From Gemmatimonadaceae bacterium (GTDB lineage Bacteria > Gemmatimonadota > Gemmatimonadetes > Gemmatimonadales > Gemmatimonadaceae): a DNA stretch of 64,000 nucleotides. The notes beneath the pieces are model-generated. The model saw only the letters and a program-made list of their open reading frames with translations. It did not search any database and had not been told where the DNA came from. This document shows positions 25,195 to 32,955 of this stretch, piece by piece (the stretch's first letter is position 1; every line of letters starts with the position of its first letter). The DNA is taken from the NCBI GenBank assembly GCA_011525845.1, contig WYBP01000011.1:124001-188000 (forward strand). The letters are read 5' to 3'. Made by a program: the position numbers and the translations under genes.

Positions 25195-26721
25195 CTACTG
25201 CTTCCGCGCGGCGGCTCGCTGAACACGGACCGTCGTGAGCGACTCCACCGGGGCCGTCAGCGGATCCCCCGAGAGCACCACTCCACCCCCCGCGGCCCCT
25301 GGCGCTCCCCAGATGGAGTCGAACACCCCGCCCGCCCCGAGCCATCGGCTGTTCAACCGCATCAGCTCACGCCGCACCTCGGGCGAATCCCCGCGCTCGC
25401 CGATCGCGTTCACCCCGACGATCCCATAGTAGAGCCCGAGCAACGCAGCCCCCGGCGCCCCGAAGTAGTCCGACCCCTCCACCAGCACCGCGCCCATCCG
25501 CGCCAGCCGGTCCCACGCGTACACGCGCGGAGCACCCTCCGCACCCACCCGCTGCTCGGCGAAGGTCGGCGACACGCCCCTGGGCGTGTTGAAGTTCGAC
25601 TGCACCGAGAGCGCGACCCCGAGCCGCACGGCGCGCTCCATGTCCGCATCGCTCGCATACGAGAAGTGCTCGATCCGGAGCCGCGTGGGCACCAGCCCGG
25701 GCCGCTCCTTCAGCACCGCCTCGTACGCATCGAGCGCCTCACGCACCGCCACATCCCCGATCGCATGCGTCGCCACGTCGAGCCCGGCGTCGAGCGCGCG
25801 GCGCGTCCAGTCGGCGATCTCCTGCGCCTTCATCCGCAGCACACCGGTCGTGTGCGGATCATCGGCGTACGGATGCGAGAGCGCCGCCCCGCGACTCCCG
25901 AGCGCGCCGTCGGCGAAGAGCTTGAGGTGCGTCACCCGCACGTTCGGCGAGAGCTGCCGCTCCGCCAGCGACATCGCCAGCACCTGCTCGGCATAGGGCG
26001 AGGGCGCCGGGATCATCAGGAAGAGCTGCATCGGCAGCGGCTCCGCACGGTCCGCCTCGCCGAGCAGCCGCGCGAAACGCGCGAAGTCCGTGTTGAGCGC
26101 CGCGATCCCCGGCAGCGCGAGCACGCCGGCATCGTACGCGCGCATCACCCCACGCTCGGCCAGCGCCTCCGCTCCGAGTCGCCAGGCGCGCACGATGTCG
26201 CTGTCCGCCGGCGCGGGGATCTGTGCGAGCACGGGCTCGGCGGCGCGCTCGAGGAGCACGCCACTCCGCACGCCACTCCGCACCTCACGCAGCCCGGCAC
26301 GCAGCCCGGCACGCACGAGCGCCGCGCGATTCACCCAGAGCGCATGCCCATCGGTGCGGGCCATCGCCGCAGGTGTGTCCGGCAACGCCGCCGAGAGCGC
26401 GTCGGTGGTCGGGAGGACGGGAGTGCCCCAACCGTCCTGGCTCCAGCCGAACCCGGTCACCCAGGCCGCCTCACTTCCCTGCCCGGCCTGCGACACCGCG
26501 GCCGCAGCCGACGCCGCGCGCGCCACCACCTCGGCCTCGCTCTTCGCTCCACCCGCGTTCACGTAGCCCGCCGGCTTCCGCTCGTCCTGCAGCAGCCACC
26601 ACCCGACATTGAACGCATGCACGTGATGGTCCGCGAACGCCGCCACGCGCACGCCATCCCCGGCGGGGGGAGAGGCGCAGGAGGCGAGTGCGACGCCGAG
26701 CAGCATCACGCAGTGCAGCAT
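25195..26721 (-). CDS. Lipoprotein amidohydrolase (YtcJ-like)
   Basis: A 508-residue TIM-barrel metal-dependent hydrolase. ATG 26721 opens a lipoprotein signal (LHCVMLLGVALASC), so the enzyme is probably anchored in the outer or inner membrane. The metal site is visible: His-x-His in DHHVHAF, Lys in THLKLFADGALGS, His in VATHAIGD, His in RIEHFSY and Asp in EGSDYFG. YtcJ-like amidohydrolases have mostly unknown substrates, often N-acyl amino acids or amides. Two adjacent 12-bp tandem duplications alter its sequence (residues about 140-160). It lies 58 bp downstream of the M28 peptidase in the same direction, so a shared transcript is likely. Confidence 0.85.
   Translation of the reverse strand: MLHCVMLLGVALASCASPPAGDGVRVAAFADHHVHAFNVGWWLLQDERKPAGYVNAGGAKSEAEVVARAASAAAAVSQAGQGSEAAWVTGFGWSQDGWGTPVLPTTDALSAALPDTPAAMARTDGHALWVNRAALVRAGLRAGLREVRSGVRSGVLLERAAEPVLAQIPAPADSDIVRAWRLGAEALAERGVMRAYDAGVLALPGIAALNTDFARFARLLGEADRAEPLPMQLFLMIPAPSPYAEQVLAMSLAERQLSPNVRVTHLKLFADGALGSRGAALSHPYADDPHTTGVLRMKAQEIADWTRRALDAGLDVATHAIGDVAVREALDAYEAVLKERPGLVPTRLRIEHFSYASDADMERAVRLGVALSVQSNFNTPRGVSPTFAEQRVGAEGAPRVYAWDRLARMGAVLVEGSDYFGAPGAALLGLYYGIVGVNAIGERGDSPEVRRELMRLNSRWLGAGGVFDSIWGAPGAAGGGVVLSGDPLTAPVESLTTVRVQRAAARKQ
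26259..26282. repeat. Tandem 12-bp duplication inside amidohydrolase gene (first of two)
   Basis: CGCCACTCCGCA occurs twice head to tail (26259-26270 and 26271-26282), encoding a repeated Arg-Ser-Gly-Val step on the minus strand. The unit is a multiple of three, so the frame is kept. Confidence 0.85.
26286..26315. repeat. Tandem 12-bp duplication inside amidohydrolase gene (second, 2.5 copies)
   Basis: CACGCAGCCCGG occurs at 26286-26297 and 26298-26309, followed by a half copy to 26315. It encodes repeated Arg-Ala-Gly-Leu on the minus strand. It sits 3 bp from the other duplication. Confidence 0.85.
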
Positions 26722-26779
26722 TCGGCCGGCGCGGTGCGGCGTGACGCATGGGCCGCTCACGACGGCATCCGCCACCCGC

Positions 26780-28999
26780 CTACCTCCGCACGGCGTCGGC
26801 CGCGCGCCGCGTCTCATCCGCCGCCGCCGCGATCTTCGCCGTCACCACCGCGAGCTGCGCGCGCGCACGCGCCCAGTCCCCAGCGTCCACGGCTTCCTGC
26901 ACCCCCGGCAGCGTCATCGCGGCATACGTGTACCGCGGCGCGTAGAGCACGTGCTTGAACCAGGGCCGCCCCGGGATCCCTTCGTCGGCGAGAAGCCGCT
27001 GCTCCACCACGCGCATCGCCTCGTTCGCGGCGCGGAGCCGCGCGGTCCTGGCGTCGCTCGACGGTGACGCGAGCGCCGCCGCGAGCGCACGCTCGAGCGC
27101 GCCCGCCTCGGTCGCCCAGCGCGTCGTGGCCGCGCGGAGCGCTCCCAGGTCGAGCTGCGCGCCGACCCCATCCTGCGCCGCAAGGGCGTCGATGAACCCC
27201 TTCATCCGGTCCGCGTACAATCCGAAGTCGTGCGGGTAGTGGTCCGCGTTCGCGAGGCGCATCGCCATCCGCCCCCAGACCTCGCCCATCGCGGTCATGT
27301 ACCGGAAGCCCGGGTCCCCGAACTGCGTCATCCAGTAGTAGTTGTCGTACATCGAGTGGTAGACGCCGTACGGACCGCCGAACGCCATCTCCACCACGGG
27401 GATGCCGAGGAAGTTGAGGAAGACGGTGTAGTCGGAACCGGAGCCGAGCGCGTTCCCGGGGTAGTCGATCGGACGCTTCACGGACTCCTGTCGAGTCGCG
27501 CCCCCGCCGATCATCGCTTCGCGCGTCTCCTTCTCGAGTGCGCGACCCCAGGCGTCGAGCACCGATCCCTCGGCGCCCGGATCGTTCACGTCGCGCACGG
27601 TCTGGCTCACGAGCGCGTTGAGCGAGGCGATGGCACCCGCGTCGAAGTTGGGGCCGCTCGTCGAGCCATCGACGTTCAGGTAGGCGATCGCGTTCCGCTT
27701 GAGGTCGTCCGCGAAGTGCTCGCCCCACTCGGTGCTCCCGGTGAGGTGCCACTCCTCGGCGTCCCAGCTCGCGAAGACGATCGAGCGCTTGGGCCGCTTC
27801 CCTTCCTTCGCCATCGCGCCGAGCACGCGTGCGAGCTCGAGCTGAGTCGCTGTGCCGGAAGAGGGATCGACCGCGCCGAAGACCCAGGCGTCGCGGTGAT
27901 TGCCGAGCACCACGTACTTGTCCGGCTCCTCGGTGCCGCGGATGCGGCCTTCCACCACCCAGATCGGGCGGGTCGCGCCGTCCATGTCGACCTTCACGCG
28001 CACCGTGGCGGGCCCGGCGCCCACACGGTAGCGGAACGGGAGCGCGCCCTGCCAGGACTCCGGCGCGTCCGGTCCGCCGAGCGCGCGGAGCAACGGCTCC
28101 GCGTCCCGGTAGGAGAGGGGCATCGCGATGATCTTCGGCACCGCAGGTGAGTCGCTCGCGTTGATGCGGGGTGCGCCCGGCAGCGACGCGTACCCCGGCG
28201 TGAGCGGGTCGCCCGCGATCATGAAGTCGTAGGTGATCGCACCGCGCTGGATGTGGCCGGCGGGGCCCCACGGGCCCGTCGGGAAGGTGTCTCCCTTCAC
28301 CCAGCCGTCCTGCGCGGGATCGGAGTAGACGAGCATCGCCTTCAATCCGCGCTGCTCCGCCGTGAGCGCCTTGAAGCCGCGGTAGCTGTAGGGCACCGAA
28401 TAGCGCACGAGCGCGATCTTCCCCTTGAGGTCGATCCCCTGCGCTTCGAGCCAGTCATAGTCCGACGGGTTGCCGCTGGACGCGTAGACCAGCTCCCCCG
28501 TGACGTCGCCCGAGCCCGACATCCCGAGGTAGGTGGGGCCCGCGTCCATCGCGCTCTGCGGGTCCTGCGGGTACGCGTCCTCCCGGAGCGTCGCCTCGTA
28601 GGGCGTGGGCGCGATCATCGCGACCTTCACCTCGCGCGGCCAGGGGAGGAGCACGTCGTAGCGATGCAGGCGCACCTCGTCGAGCCCGTACTCCTTGAAC
28701 CGGGCGACGAGGAAGTCGGCGAGCTCCTTGTTCCGCGCGGATCCCGCGGGATGCGGTTCGGCGGTGAAGTACTTGAAGAAGGCAGCGGTGGAATCGCGGC
28801 TGAGCCGACGGGCGAGCTCGGCCTCGAGCGCGCGCTCACGGGCGGCGGACGCGGCGGTGAAACCACGGATCGAGTCGCCGGCCTGCGCGCGTTCCTCCTG
28901 TGTTCCGGCGTGCGGCGGACTCCAGGCCATGATGCCGGCCGCGGATGCAGCGATCGCGAGCAGGGCGAGGATTCGGCGACGACGGGTGGGTCGGGTCAT
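26780..28999 (-). CDS. Exported M28-family peptidase (glutamate carboxypeptidase II-like)
   Basis: A 739-residue zinc peptidase with the GCPII/transferrin-receptor layout: N-terminal signal/anchor (ILALLAIAASAAGIMAW), protease-associated (PA) domain inserted at about 160-340, M28 catalytic domain at about 350-590 and a helical dimerisation domain. The dizinc ligands match human GCPII: His368 (GNHRDAW), Asp378 (AVDPSSGT), Glu415/Glu416 (DAEEW), Asp444 (NVDGST) and His548 (VYHSMYDN). It probably removes C-terminal acidic residues or acts as a broad carboxy/dipeptidase on extracellular peptides. ATG 28999 is chosen for the signal; the extension to 29296 overlaps the divergent CocE gene. Confidence 0.92.
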   Translation of the reverse strand: MTRPTRRRRILALLAIAASAAGIMAWSPPHAGTQEERAQAGDSIRGFTAASAARERALEAELARRLSRDSTAAFFKYFTAEPHPAGSARNKELADFLVARFKEYGLDEVRLHRYDVLLPWPREVKVAMIAPTPYEATLREDAYPQDPQSAMDAGPTYLGMSGSGDVTGELVYASSGNPSDYDWLEAQGIDLKGKIALVRYSVPYSYRGFKALTAEQRGLKAMLVYSDPAQDGWVKGDTFPTGPWGPAGHIQRGAITYDFMIAGDPLTPGYASLPGAPRINASDSPAVPKIIAMPLSYRDAEPLLRALGGPDAPESWQGALPFRYRVGAGPATVRVKVDMDGATRPIWVVEGRIRGTEEPDKYVVLGNHRDAWVFGAVDPSSGTATQLELARVLGAMAKEGKRPKRSIVFASWDAEEWHLTGSTEWGEHFADDLKRNAIAYLNVDGSTSGPNFDAGAIASLNALVSQTVRDVNDPGAEGSVLDAWGRALEKETREAMIGGGATRQESVKRPIDYPGNALGSGSDYTVFLNFLGIPVVEMAFGGPYGVYHSMYDNYYWMTQFGDPGFRYMTAMGEVWGRMAMRLANADHYPHDFGLYADRMKGFIDALAAQDGVGAQLDLGALRAATTRWATEAGALERALAAALASPSSDARTARLRAANEAMRVVEQRLLADEGIPGRPWFKHVLYAPRYTYAAMTLPGVQEAVDAGDWARARAQLAVVTAKIAAAADETRRAADAVRR

Positions 29000-29029
29000 C
29001 GGGCTTCGCGAGTTCGAGGGAGGATCGAT

Positions 29030-29066
29030 CGCAATTGCGGTGCTGCGTCTCAGAGTGAAATTGCGG
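29030..29066. promoter_or_regulatory. AT-richer repeat pair in divergent M28/CocE intergenic region
   Basis: The 10-bp palindrome CGCAATTGCG (29030-29039) overlaps AATTGCGG (29033-29040), which is repeated directly at 29059-29066. Such AT-rich octamers stand out in this GC-rich sequence. Possibly promoter or operator elements; no -35/-10 pair is convincing. Confidence 0.3.
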
Positions 29067-29090
29067 GAGGATCCGCTTCTTCGCGTTCGC

Positions 29091-30863
29091 ATGCCGAACG
29101 ACTCGTCCCACTCACACGGGAGCCTCTGCGTGTTCGTCCTCATCGCCGCGGGACTCCTGCAGGTCGCCGCGCCTGCCGACACCGCGTGGCTGCGCGACCG
29201 GAACGTGCCGGTCCCCATGCGCGACGGGGTCACGCTGCACGCCGATGTCATGCGCCCCGTGCGCGGCGGCCCCTTCCCGGTGCTCGTGTATCGCACGCCC
29301 TACGACAAGACCGAGGCGGTCGCCGACGACGGACTCGTACGGCAGGCCATCGCGCGCGGCTACGCGGTGGTCCTGCAGGACGTGCGCGGCCGCTACGCGT
29401 CGGACGGGAGCTTCGAGGCGTACCGCCAGGAAGGGAAGGACGGGTACGACACGATCGAGTGGGCGGCGGCGCAGCCCTGGTCGAACGGCGCCGTGGGCAC
29501 GTACGGGCTCTCGTATCCGGGCGCGGTGCAGTGGCTGGCTGCGATCGAGTCGCCGCCGCACCTCCGCGCGATGGTGCCGGCCATGACCTTCGCGTCGCCG
29601 CGGCAGTTCTTCTACTCGGGCGGCGTCTGGGACCTGAGCTGGGTGCCCTGGGTCTGGTACAACATCGCGCCCGACCTGCGCGTGCGGACGGGCGCACCGG
29701 GCGCGCTGAGCTACGCGGCCGCGCGCGAGTCGTGGCCGCGCGAGGCGGCGCGCGTGCAGGCGCAGCGCCCCCTGCTCGACCTGCCGGACTTCAAGGGCAT
29801 CGCGCCCTGGTTCTACGAGTGGATCAGGCGCGGTCCCGCGGACCCCTGGTGGGACTTCGCCGAGCTCCGCGGACGCTACGACCGCGTGGGTGCCGCCGTG
29901 CTCAACCTCTCGGGGTGGTATGACGAGTCGTACGGACCGGTCGGTGCGGTGACGAACTTCAGCGGTCTCGTGGCCGCCCGCAGCGCTGCGGCGCCACGCA
30001 CGAAGCTGATCGTCGGCCCCTGGGTGCATGGCTCGGATGCGACACGGCGGCCGGTCGCTGGACACCGGAGCTTCGGCGCGAACTCGGCGATCGACTACAC
30101 CGGCACCGTGCTCGACTGGATGGACCGCTGGCTCAAGGGCGCGGAGAACGGCGTCATGCGCGAACCCGCGGTGCGCGTGTACGTGATGGGCGCCGACGAG
30201 TGGCGCACGGGTGACCGCTGGCCGCTCCCGGGGATCGTGGCCGAGACGCTGCACTTCGGCGCGGGACGTGCGCTGACGCGCGCGCGACCGACCGCTGCGC
30301 GTGCCGCGAGCGAGTACACCTCCGACCCCGACCGTCCCGTGATGGACATCTACAACGCGGACTATGGCGCGCACGACTACCGCGCGCTCCAGGACCGCCC
30401 GGACGTCCTGACCTTCGAGACGGCACCACTCGAGGAGGACGTCGAGGTGATCGGTGCGATGCGCGCGGAACTCCATCTCGAGACCGACGCGCGCGACGTG
30501 GACCTCTTCGTGAAGGTGCTCGACGTCGCGCCGGACGGCACGGCGTTCAACCTGATGGCGCCGGGGCGCGAAGTCCTGCGCGCCTCCTACCGGAACCCGA
30601 CGCGCCGGGAGCTGCTCACCCCTGGCCAGACCTACCTGCTCCGCTGGGACGACCTGTACACCGCGAACCGGTTCAAGAAGGGGCACCGGATCCGCGTGCA
30701 CGTGATGAGCAGCTTCATGCCGCACTACGCGGTGAACCTGCAGACCGGCGAGTCCGAGGCCACGAGCGCGGCCACGCGCACGGCGCGCGTGACGATCCGG
30801 CATGACGCGGCGCATCTGTCGCGGATCGTGCTGCCGGTGATGAAGGCGGGCCGGACGCCCTAG
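29091..30863 (+). CDS. CocE/NonD family alpha/beta hydrolase (S15 peptidase-like), exported
   Basis: A 590-residue serine hydrolase with an N-terminal signal (CVFVLIAAGLLQVAAPA). Residues about 35-340 form the alpha/beta-hydrolase domain with the nucleophile Ser141 in GTYGLSYPG and the catalytic His in IVGPWVHG. An inserted helical cap and a C-terminal jelly-roll domain (about 380-590: FETAPLEEDVEVIGAMRAELHL) follow, as in X-Pro dipeptidyl peptidase and cocaine esterase. Members cleave proline-containing dipeptides, glutaryl-beta-lactams or esters; the substrate here is open. ATG 29091 is chosen for the signal peptide. It is divergent from the M28 peptidase, suggesting joint control. Confidence 0.87.
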   Translation: MPNDSSHSHGSLCVFVLIAAGLLQVAAPADTAWLRDRNVPVPMRDGVTLHADVMRPVRGGPFPVLVYRTPYDKTEAVADDGLVRQAIARGYAVVLQDVRGRYASDGSFEAYRQEGKDGYDTIEWAAAQPWSNGAVGTYGLSYPGAVQWLAAIESPPHLRAMVPAMTFASPRQFFYSGGVWDLSWVPWVWYNIAPDLRVRTGAPGALSYAAARESWPREAARVQAQRPLLDLPDFKGIAPWFYEWIRRGPADPWWDFAELRGRYDRVGAAVLNLSGWYDESYGPVGAVTNFSGLVAARSAAAPRTKLIVGPWVHGSDATRRPVAGHRSFGANSAIDYTGTVLDWMDRWLKGAENGVMREPAVRVYVMGADEWRTGDRWPLPGIVAETLHFGAGRALTRARPTAARAASEYTSDPDRPVMDIYNADYGAHDYRALQDRPDVLTFETAPLEEDVEVIGAMRAELHLETDARDVDLFVKVLDVAPDGTAFNLMAPGREVLRASYRNPTRRELLTPGQTYLLRWDDLYTANRFKKGHRIRVHVMSSFMPHYAVNLQTGESEATSAATRTARVTIRHDAAHLSRIVLPVMKAGRTP

Positions 30864-30881
30864 CCGCAGCTCCGCGCTCGG
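30864..30881. terminator. Hairpin between convergent genes
   Basis: CCG(C)AGC at 30864-30870 pairs with GCTCGG at 30876-30881, with a one-base bulge and loop TCCGC. It lies directly between the stops of the CocE gene (30863) and the YdeI-like gene (30886). There is no T-run on either strand; it could serve both directions. Confidence 0.4.
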
Positions 30882-30885
30882 GTTC

Positions 30886-31458
30886 CTAGATGATCCGCTT
30901 GCCGACCTCGCAGGCCGTGATCAGCCGCGCGAGCCGCCGCTCGCGCGTGGACTCCTGTTTCGCCGTGGTCACCCAGTGCGAGCAGCGCTGGCGGTACGAG
31001 GGCGGCTGCGCCTCCCAGAAGGTCCACGCCTGCCGCGAGCGCTTGAGGAGGCGCCGTTGCGCCGGCGTGAGCGTGGCGCGCTTCACGCTCTCGTACGCGT
31101 AGATGGCGGACCTCTTCTCGTCGCGCCGCTCATAGGCCGCGAGACCCGCAGGTCGAATCCGACCCTCGCGCGTGAGCACCTTCACACGCGCGATGTTGAC
31201 CGCGCTCCAGATGCTCTTCGCACGGCGCGGCGTGAAGCGGATCGAGTAGCGCGCCTCGTCCACCCGCCGGCGCACGCCGTCGATCCATCCGTAACAGAGG
31301 GCCTCGTCCACCGACTCGGGCCAGGTCATGCTCGACACGCCGGTTCCCTTCTTGTGGTAACCGACGAGCAGCTCGGTGGCCGTCGCGTGGTGCTTGGCGA
31401 GCCAGCGGCGGAACGCCGCGGCCGACCGGAAGTAGGTCGCATCGCCCGACGCCTTCAC
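30886..31458 (-). CDS. YdeI/OmpD-associated family protein
   Basis: A 190-residue cytoplasmic protein with the YdeI/OmdA pattern: FRSAAAFRRWLAKHHATATELLVGYHKKGTG, then MTWPESVDEALCYGWIDGVRR, FTPRRAKSIWSAVN, and a C-terminal YRQRCSHWVTTAKQESTRERRL block. Relatives are linked to protection from antimicrobial peptides or bacteriocins, but the biochemistry is unknown. The start is GTG at 31458, overlapping the amidohydrolase TGA (GTGA). That choice gives a normal-length family member; the longer frame to 31761 runs through the upstream gene. Last gene of a three-gene overlapping operon. Confidence 0.87.
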   Translation of the reverse strand: MKASGDATYFRSAAAFRRWLAKHHATATELLVGYHKKGTGVSSMTWPESVDEALCYGWIDGVRRRVDEARYSIRFTPRRAKSIWSAVNIARVKVLTREGRIRPAGLAAYERRDEKRSAIYAYESVKRATLTPAQRRLLKRSRQAWTFWEAQPPSYRQRCSHWVTTAKQESTRERRLARLITACEVGKRII

Positions 31459-32510
31459 GGCTCGCGGCCGGCGGGATCGAGGAGCGCCAGCCGGTTCGCA
31501 CGCAACTCCTGCCACTCGTCCGCGCCAATGCCAGCTCCCGCGCGCAGCGCCGCCGAGGCGCGCGCCAACTCGAATACCGGGTAGTCGCTGCCGGGCAGCA
31601 GCCGAGCCGTGCCGAACTCGCGGATGTCCTCGGCGAGCGCCCTCCCTTCCGCCGCGGTGCTCGCGGGTACGCCCTCCGACTCCCGCTCGAGCCAGACGGC
31701 CGAGAGGTCGAAGTGGATGCCCGCGCGCGGCCGCCCACCAGCCTCCTCCGCGCGAAGCCACGCGGCGAAGGTCCGATAGACGCTCCGGGACCAGGCGCCG
31801 TACCCTCCGCTCCCGCCGAGGTGCGCGATGACGAGCGTGAGCCCCGGGTGCGGCGCGATCACCCGGTCGATGAACCGTTGCACGTCCTCGAGTTCGACGC
31901 CGCGGCGCTGCGGATCGAAGTGCACCAGGAGAGCGACGCCGGCGGAGTCGGCCCAGGCGGCGACGCGCGCCACCCGTTCGAGGTGCGACTCCTCGCGCGG
32001 GTCGATGCCGGCGCTGGCCAGGTGGAGCTTCAGCCCGCGCACGCCGAGCGCGTTGCGGCAGCGGCGGATCTCGTCCCAGGCGTACGGCCGGGAGATGTCG
32101 ACGCTGCAGAGCGCGACCGCGGTCCCGGGAAAGCCGCTCGCCGATGCCGCCACGTAGTCGTTCTCCCGCCGGACGGCGGCGTGCTCCTGCTCCAGCGAGA
32201 GGCCGAGTGCTCCCCGGAACTCCTCGTTGCCGTAGAGGTGCGACATCGGCACCAGGAGTGCCGCACCGACGCCGAGCCCAGCCGGGGAGGTGTAGACCGA
32301 GTCAGGTCGGGAGAACGGGACGCCGAGTGATTTCCAGTCGGCGACGAGTGCGGGGCTGAGGAGGTGCACGTGGTGGTCGGCCAGGCCGGAGACGTCCTCG
32401 GGCGGCGGGCTCGGGCGCTCGCCGCACGCCGGCGCGGCGAGCAGGAGGAACGCAGCGAGAGCGCGGAGGCTGAGCGTGGGACGGCCGGAGTGATCGCGCC
32501 TCCGCGTCAT
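31455..32510 (-). CDS. Lipoprotein amidohydrolase-related TIM-barrel protein
   Basis: A 351-residue protein. ATG 32510 leads into a lipoprotein-type signal (LSLRALAAFLLLAAPAC). The barrel carries metal-type residues in the expected order: DHHVHLLSP, KLHLASAG, LLVHFDPQ, VIAHLGGSGG and LLPGSDYPVFE. This resembles the amidohydrolase-2/TatD-like group; the substrate is unknown. It is coupled at both ends: ATG overlaps the TfoX-like TGA (ATGA, 32507-32510) and its TGA overlaps the YdeI-like GTG. An exported hydrolase between two cytoplasmic proteins is an odd operon. Confidence 0.82.
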   Translation of the reverse strand: MTRRRDHSGRPTLSLRALAAFLLLAAPACGERPSPPPEDVSGLADHHVHLLSPALVADWKSLGVPFSRPDSVYTSPAGLGVGAALLVPMSHLYGNEEFRGALGLSLEQEHAAVRRENDYVAASASGFPGTAVALCSVDISRPYAWDEIRRCRNALGVRGLKLHLASAGIDPREESHLERVARVAAWADSAGVALLVHFDPQRRGVELEDVQRFIDRVIAPHPGLTLVIAHLGGSGGYGAWSRSVYRTFAAWLRAEEAGGRPRAGIHFDLSAVWLERESEGVPASTAAEGRALAEDIREFGTARLLPGSDYPVFELARASAALRAGAGIGADEWQELRANRLALLDPAGREP

Positions 32511-32887
32511 CCTCGCCCCGGCTTCTTCGGCTTCTGCACCGTCTTCGGCTTCTTCGGCTTCTTCGGCGGCAACGACTCCGCGTGCGCGACCGCACGCGCC
32601 ACCCACTTCCGTACGCCCGCCGTGGTCTGCACACCCGCCGCTTCGACGTAGACGAACCCCTTCAGCGGCCGGCCGGTGAAGTCCATCGGACGCACGTGCG
32701 CCTCCTCGAGGCAGGCCTCCGCACGCTCGGGCGAGAGCCGCACCATCAGCCGCTCCTTCTCCACCCCGACGGCCATGTGCGACGCCACCATGAACGCGAG
32801 GCCGCCGAACATCCGCTTCTCCTCGACGTCGCGGCGGGGCGAAAGCGCCTGCCGCACGCGCTCGGCCAGTGCCTCATCGTATGCCAT
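32507..32887 (-). CDS. TfoX/Sxy N-terminal domain protein with Lys/Pro tail
   Basis: A 126-residue protein. Residues 1-95 match the TfoX N-terminal domain (ALAERVRQAL, EKRMFGGLAFMVASHMAVGVEKERLMVRLSPE split over two strands, PMDFTGRPLKGFVYV). The last 20 residues are a Lys/Pro-rich tail (PPKKPKKPKTV and onward). TfoX/Sxy proteins coactivate competence genes in gamma-proteobacteria, but stand-alone N-domain proteins are widespread and mostly uncharacterised. ATG 32887 is preceded by GGAG at 5 bp; a longer frame to 33067 is not supported. First gene of the operon. Confidence 0.85.
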   Translation of the reverse strand: MAYDEALAERVRQALSPRRDVEEKRMFGGLAFMVASHMAVGVEKERLMVRLSPERAEACLEEAHVRPMDFTGRPLKGFVYVEAAGVQTTAGVRKWVARAVAHAESLPPKKPKKPKTVQKPKKPGRG

Positions 32888-32955
32888 CCTCTCTCCATCT
32901 GACGGGTCTCTCCCCATAGTGGTGCGACTCCGCGGCCGGCGCCATCTTCTCCGGC

